From the NCBI GenBank assembly GCA_005239175.1, contig SOPS01000004.1:682001-746000 (forward strand): a stretch of DNA of 64,000 bases. Reading direction: 5' to 3'. A program made the translations under genes and the position numbers. A model generated the notes under the pieces. That model was not told the origin of the DNA, searched no databases, and saw only the letters and a program-made list of their open reading frames with translations. Of this stretch, positions 61,539 to 64,000 are shown piece by piece. The stretch comes from a halophilic archaeon SHRA6 (lineage in GTDB: Archaea > Halobacteriota > Halobacteria > Halobacteriales > Haloferacaceae). Positions within the stretch are counted from its first letter, which is position 1; every line of letters starts with the position of its first letter.

Positions 61539-62309
61539 CTACTCGAACGCGGGATCGCGATCCTCGAGAAACGCGGCCATTCCCTCTCGCTGATCGCCCG
61601 TCCCGAACAGCCCGCTCCAGGCGCGTTGTTCGAACGACAGCCCCGCGTCCAGTGTCGTTTCGTTAGCCAGTGAGACCGCCTCCTTGGCCGCACACAGCGC
61701 AACCTGCGGTTTGGATGCAAGCTCGTCGGCCATCTCATGGACATGAGACGAAAGCTCGTCAGCCGGCACTACCTCGCTAACGAGGCCGTACTCGGCGGCG
61801 GTCTCGGCGTCGATTCGGTCGCCAAAGAAGATCATCCGTCGAGCGCGCTCGTCGCCGACCAGTCGCGGGAGCCGCTGGGTGCCGCCCCAGCCGGGAATAA
61901 TTCCCAGATCGATCTCGGTGTGTCCGAGGATGGCGTTTTCGGCGGCAATACGAATGTCACAGGCCAGCGTCAGTTCTAACCCGCCGCCAAAGGCGTAGCC
62001 GTTGATCGCGGCGATCGTCGGCGCGGGAAACGCCGACAGCGCGTCCATCACCCGGTGGCCGAGTTCGGCGTACGCCTGCGCCTCAGGGGTCGAGAGATCC
62101 TGCATGTACGAGATGTCTGCACCGGCGACGAACGATCGATCGCCCGCGCCAGTCAGAATCAACGCTCGGGTGTCGGGTTCAACATCGGCGAGTGCGTCGG
62201 CGATCGACTCGAGCGTCTCGACGTTCAACGCATTGAGCTTCTCGGGCCGAGTAATGGTGAGTGTCGTGACGCCGCGATCGGTCGTCTCGACGGTGATTGT
62301 GTCAGTCAT
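61539..62309 (-). CDS. Enoyl-CoA hydratase
   Basis: 256 residues of the crotonase family. The oxyanion hole is SFVAGADISYMQ near 65 with AINGYAFGGGLELTLACDIR near 105. The catalytic pair sits in TEIDLGIIPGWGGTQRLPRLVG (Glu near 130, and Gly in place of the second Glu), typical of many crotonase members that keep hydratase or related activity. It works in fatty-acid or other acyl-CoA routes. It is convergent with the MFS gene. Confidence 0.94.
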   Translation of the reverse strand: MTDTITVETTDRGVTTLTITRPEKLNALNVETLESIADALADVEPDTRALILTGAGDRSFVAGADISYMQDLSTPEAQAYAELGHRVMDALSAFPAPTIAAINGYAFGGGLELTLACDIRIAAENAILGHTEIDLGIIPGWGGTQRLPRLVGDERARRMIFFGDRIDAETAAEYGLVSEVVPADELSSHVHEMADELASKPQVALCAAKEAVSLANETTLDAGLSFEQRAWSGLFGTGDQREGMAAFLEDRDPAFE

Positions 62310-62421
62310 GGCTGTGTCGCTGGATAGATTCGGCGATCGGACAAAAGGATTGCCGGTGACTGGCTGACTGAGAGTGCTGGTGGCCAGCTTCCGGCCCGCC
62401 GGTACTACTGCAGTCGAACGG

Positions 62422-62706
62422 TTAGTGCTGGTGGCCGGTTGCTTCCGCCAGCGTGACGCCGAACCGCTCTTCGAAGAGTTCTTCGGCGGTCTCGTTCATC
62501 TCGACGAGTTCCTGTGGTGTCTCTCCCTGCGAGTGGTGGGCGAGCGCATGGGCGTGCTGGGCGAGCGCCTGCAGCACGATGTCGCTGATTACCTTCGAGG
62601 GCTCCTCGCCCTGTTCTGCGAGCGTGTCGACGAGGCCTGCGGGAAGTTCAACGGTGTCGCTGTCGCCCTCGGGGCTCTCGATCGTGTAGGTTTCGGTGTC
62701 TGCCAT
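62422..62706 (-). CDS. DUF7545-type small haloarchaeal protein
   Basis: 94 residues: MADTETYTIESPEGDSDTVELPAGLVDTLAEQGEEPSKVISDIVLQALAQHAHALAHHSQGETPQELVEMNETAEELFEERFG, ending in a His-rich GHQH. The HAHALAHHS and GHQH clusters could bind a metal, an inference. It matches what I recall as DUF7545. It lies 112 bases upstream of the enoyl-CoA hydratase on the same strand; the function is unknown. Confidence 0.75.
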   Translation of the reverse strand: MADTETYTIESPEGDSDTVELPAGLVDTLAEQGEEPSKVISDIVLQALAQHAHALAHHSQGETPQELVEMNETAEELFEERFGVTLAEATGHQH

Positions 62707-62818
62707 ACCCGAAAGAGGATAGGGCCACGTAAGGGTTTGTGGGATTCGGCACGCGAGTTGGGCAAATACGACTGCCCCGGCCTGTAGGAATTAAGACGCT
62801 CTCGCTCTAAGGAGCAGT

Positions 62819-63361
62819 GTGGACGAACTCACCGTCAGCACGCTCGTGTACGCGCCGCCAGAGCGAATTTACGAGTTGCTCATCGACTTCCCACGATACG
62901 ATCGCTATACGGAGTACCTCGATCGAGTCCGCCGCATGGAGGGCGACGGTGGCCCGGGAACGCGATACGCGCTGCGGTTTTCGTGGTGGAAAATCACCTA
63001 CACTGCCCATTCGCAGGTAACAGACGTCGAGCCACCCGGCCGAATTGACTGGCGGATTACGAAAGATATCGACGCGAACGGCTGCTGGCGGATTGAACCA
63101 CTCGACAGCGTGCCAGAAGATGCCCCTGCGGGGACTGAGACCGCAACGAGAGTGAGCCTGGAGGTCAATTTTGATCCCCACTCTGCGGACGCAGATTCGC
63201 TTGACCTCCCAATGTTCGTCAATGTCGGCTGGGTACTCGACAAGGCGATTCCGCTCATCAGACAGGAGGCAGAGCGCGTATTCGAGCGAGCAGTCGCCGA
63301 CATCGAAGGCCAGCGGCGATCGATCAATCTCGAGGTGCAAACGGATTCCGATCGCCTCTGA
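62819..63361 (+). CDS. SRPBCC (START-like/polyketide cyclase) protein
   Basis: 180 residues from a GTG at 62819 with a TATA-like AATTAAG 27 bases upstream. The N-terminal strand VSTLVYAPPERIYELLIDFPRYDRYTEYLDRV is the SRPBCC/START lipid-pocket fold, followed by WKITYTAHSQVTDVEPPGRIDWRI and a long C-terminal helix (VLDKAIPLIRQEAERVFERAVADI). It probably binds a hydrophobic ligand; the target is unknown. It is convergent with the gatA fragment. Confidence 0.87.
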   Translation: MDELTVSTLVYAPPERIYELLIDFPRYDRYTEYLDRVRRMEGDGGPGTRYALRFSWWKITYTAHSQVTDVEPPGRIDWRITKDIDANGCWRIEPLDSVPEDAPAGTETATRVSLEVNFDPHSADADSLDLPMFVNVGWVLDKAIPLIRQEAERVFERAVADIEGQRRSINLEVQTDSDRL

Positions 63362-63395
63362 GTCTGGCTATCGTTGGGACTGGCTCAGAACAAGA

Positions 63396-64000
63396 TTAGC
63401 GTTCGATCGCGCTTGCGGCGCGGATGATCGTCTCCTCGCCGAATTTTGGGCCGATTAGCTGAAGTCCGACCGGGCGATCGTCAGCCGTGCCAGCCGGAAC
63501 CGAAATTGCCGGAAGGTTCGCGAGGTTCACCGGTACGGTGTTCGCGTCCATGAGGTACAACTGGAGCGGATCCGAGAGGCTTTCTCCGAGCGCCGGCGGC
63601 AGTACCGGCATCGTCGGTGAGGCCAACACGTCGACAGACTCGAACGCCTCATCGAAGTCCTGTTTGACCCACGCTCGGGCGTCCTGGGCCTTCTTGTAGT
63701 ACTTGTCGTGGTAGCCGGCCGACAGAGCGTACGTGCCGAGCAGAATCCGGCGTTTGACCTCTGGGCCAAAGCCTGCCTCTCGGGCAGCAGCGAACGACTC
63801 GTTCCAGTTGCCGTCTGAGCCACCACTCGTGCCGTAGCGAACTCCGTCAAACCGCGCAAGATTCGAAGACGCCTCCGACATCGCGATGACGTAGTACGCC
63901 TGAACGGCGTGTTCCAGCGAGTCCAGTGAGACCTCCTCGATCGTCGCGCCGGCCGCTTCAAGCGCGTCGATTCGGTCGTCGAAGACATCGACAACGCGAT
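63396..64000 (-). CDS. gatA: Glu-tRNA(Gln)/Asp-tRNA(Asn) amidotransferase subunit A, 3' part
   Basis: The frame stays open up to the window edge (first whole codon at 63998), so about 200 C-terminal residues are seen. It is the glutaminase subunit of GatCAB. Recognised parts: YYVIAMSEASSNLARFDGVRYG, VKRRILLGTYALSAGYHDKYYKKAQ, VDVLASPTMPVLPPALGE and the end block VNLANLPAISVPAGTADDRPVGLQLIGPKFGEETIIRAA. The Ser-cis-Ser-Lys catalytic residues lie beyond the edge. GatB is 55 kb away at the other end of the window. Confidence 0.95.
   Translation of the reverse strand, partial: RVVDVFDDRIDALEAAGATIEEVSLDSLEHAVQAYYVIAMSEASSNLARFDGVRYGTSGGSDGNWNESFAAAREAGFGPEVKRRILLGTYALSAGYHDKYYKKAQDARAWVKQDFDEAFESVDVLASPTMPVLPPALGESLSDPLQLYLMDANTVPVNLANLPAISVPAGTADDRPVGLQLIGPKFGEETIIRAASAIER

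Overview
The window is chromosomal DNA of a haloarchaeon (class Halobacteria). Nearly every protein is rich in Asp and Glu and poor in Lys. The DNA is GC-rich, by eye about 60 percent. Many genes start 25-30 bases after a TATA element with no leader. The marker genes are haloarchaeal: SMC/ScpA, proteasome alpha, archaeal XPB with its Bax1 (DUF790) partner, alpha-NAC, TFS, a HalX-type response regulator, a DhnA-type aldolase, and many small haloarchaeal DUF proteins. I do not assign a genus. I saw no transposase, integrase, CRISPR array, rRNA or replication-origin gene, so this is a core-genome segment with little sign of recent transfer.

Layout. 1-12.6 kb: 3' end of an MTA phosphorylase gene, a cation efflux (CDF) transporter, scpA-smc, a coiled-coil protein, gatB, a pair of small membrane proteins, an aldo/keto reductase, a HAD hydrolase, a flavin oxidoreductase and a PHP-domain protein. 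12.6-13 kb: a gene-poor spacer with a 24-base tandem repeat. 13-20 kb: a small SH3-like protein, an amidohydrolase, an SDR, proteasome alpha, tRNA-Ser(UGA) preceded by two partial copies of its 3' end, a DUF2064 protein, uracil-DNA glycosylase, a 52-residue zinc protein tail-to-tail with a small HTH regulator, and a UbiA prenyltransferase. 20-24.9 kb: the sdhCDBA operon and an aspartoacylase-family enzyme. 25-33.6 kb: thioredoxin, a 46-residue zinc-type protein, a Rad3/XPD-like helicase, a PAC2 proteasome-chaperone-like protein, an NSUN RNA m5C methyltransferase and DUF7122-type partner joined by a chain of micro-ORFs, and Bax1 with XPB. 33.6-44.3 kb: an esterase, an NDH-2-like flavoprotein, a response regulator, an SLC13/TrkA-C permease, an IscA-type protein, hisD, two MscS-type or small membrane proteins, cysteine synthase, a thioredoxin-like protein and a DUF192 lipoprotein. 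44.3-55.8 kb: central carbon and acyl-CoA metabolism (glutamate dehydrogenase, CitE-like lyase, MaoC hydratase, acyl-CoA carboxylase beta chain, class I FBPase and aldolase, 3-hydroxyacyl-CoA dehydrogenase, methylmalonyl-CoA epimerase and mutase). 55.8-64 kb: O-methyltransferase, creatininase-family amidase, NAC with a TrmI-type methyltransferase, TFS, DUF5789-type protein, MFS permease, enoyl-CoA hydratase, an SRPBCC protein and the 3' part of gatA.

Genes working together. Propionyl-CoA carboxylase, epimerase and mutase form the route to succinyl-CoA. With glutamate dehydrogenase, the CitE-like lyase and the MaoC hydratase they resemble parts of the haloarchaeal methylaspartate cycle. fba-fbp is a translationally coupled gluconeogenic pair. 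XPB-Bax1, the Rad3-like helicase and UDG are DNA-repair genes. GatA and GatB belong to one amidotransferase but lie 55 kb apart.

The most unusual observations are four. First, a 35-base repeat between the NSUN gene and its neighbour makes three chained 12-codon ORFs, each linked by ATGA. Second, the palindrome CGATCG is extremely abundant, and its extended form GCGATCGC is the cyanobacterial HIP1 sequence. Third, regularly spaced copies of the tRNA-Ser 3' end lie beside the tRNA gene. Fourth, a 24-base tandem repeat stays open in one reading frame.
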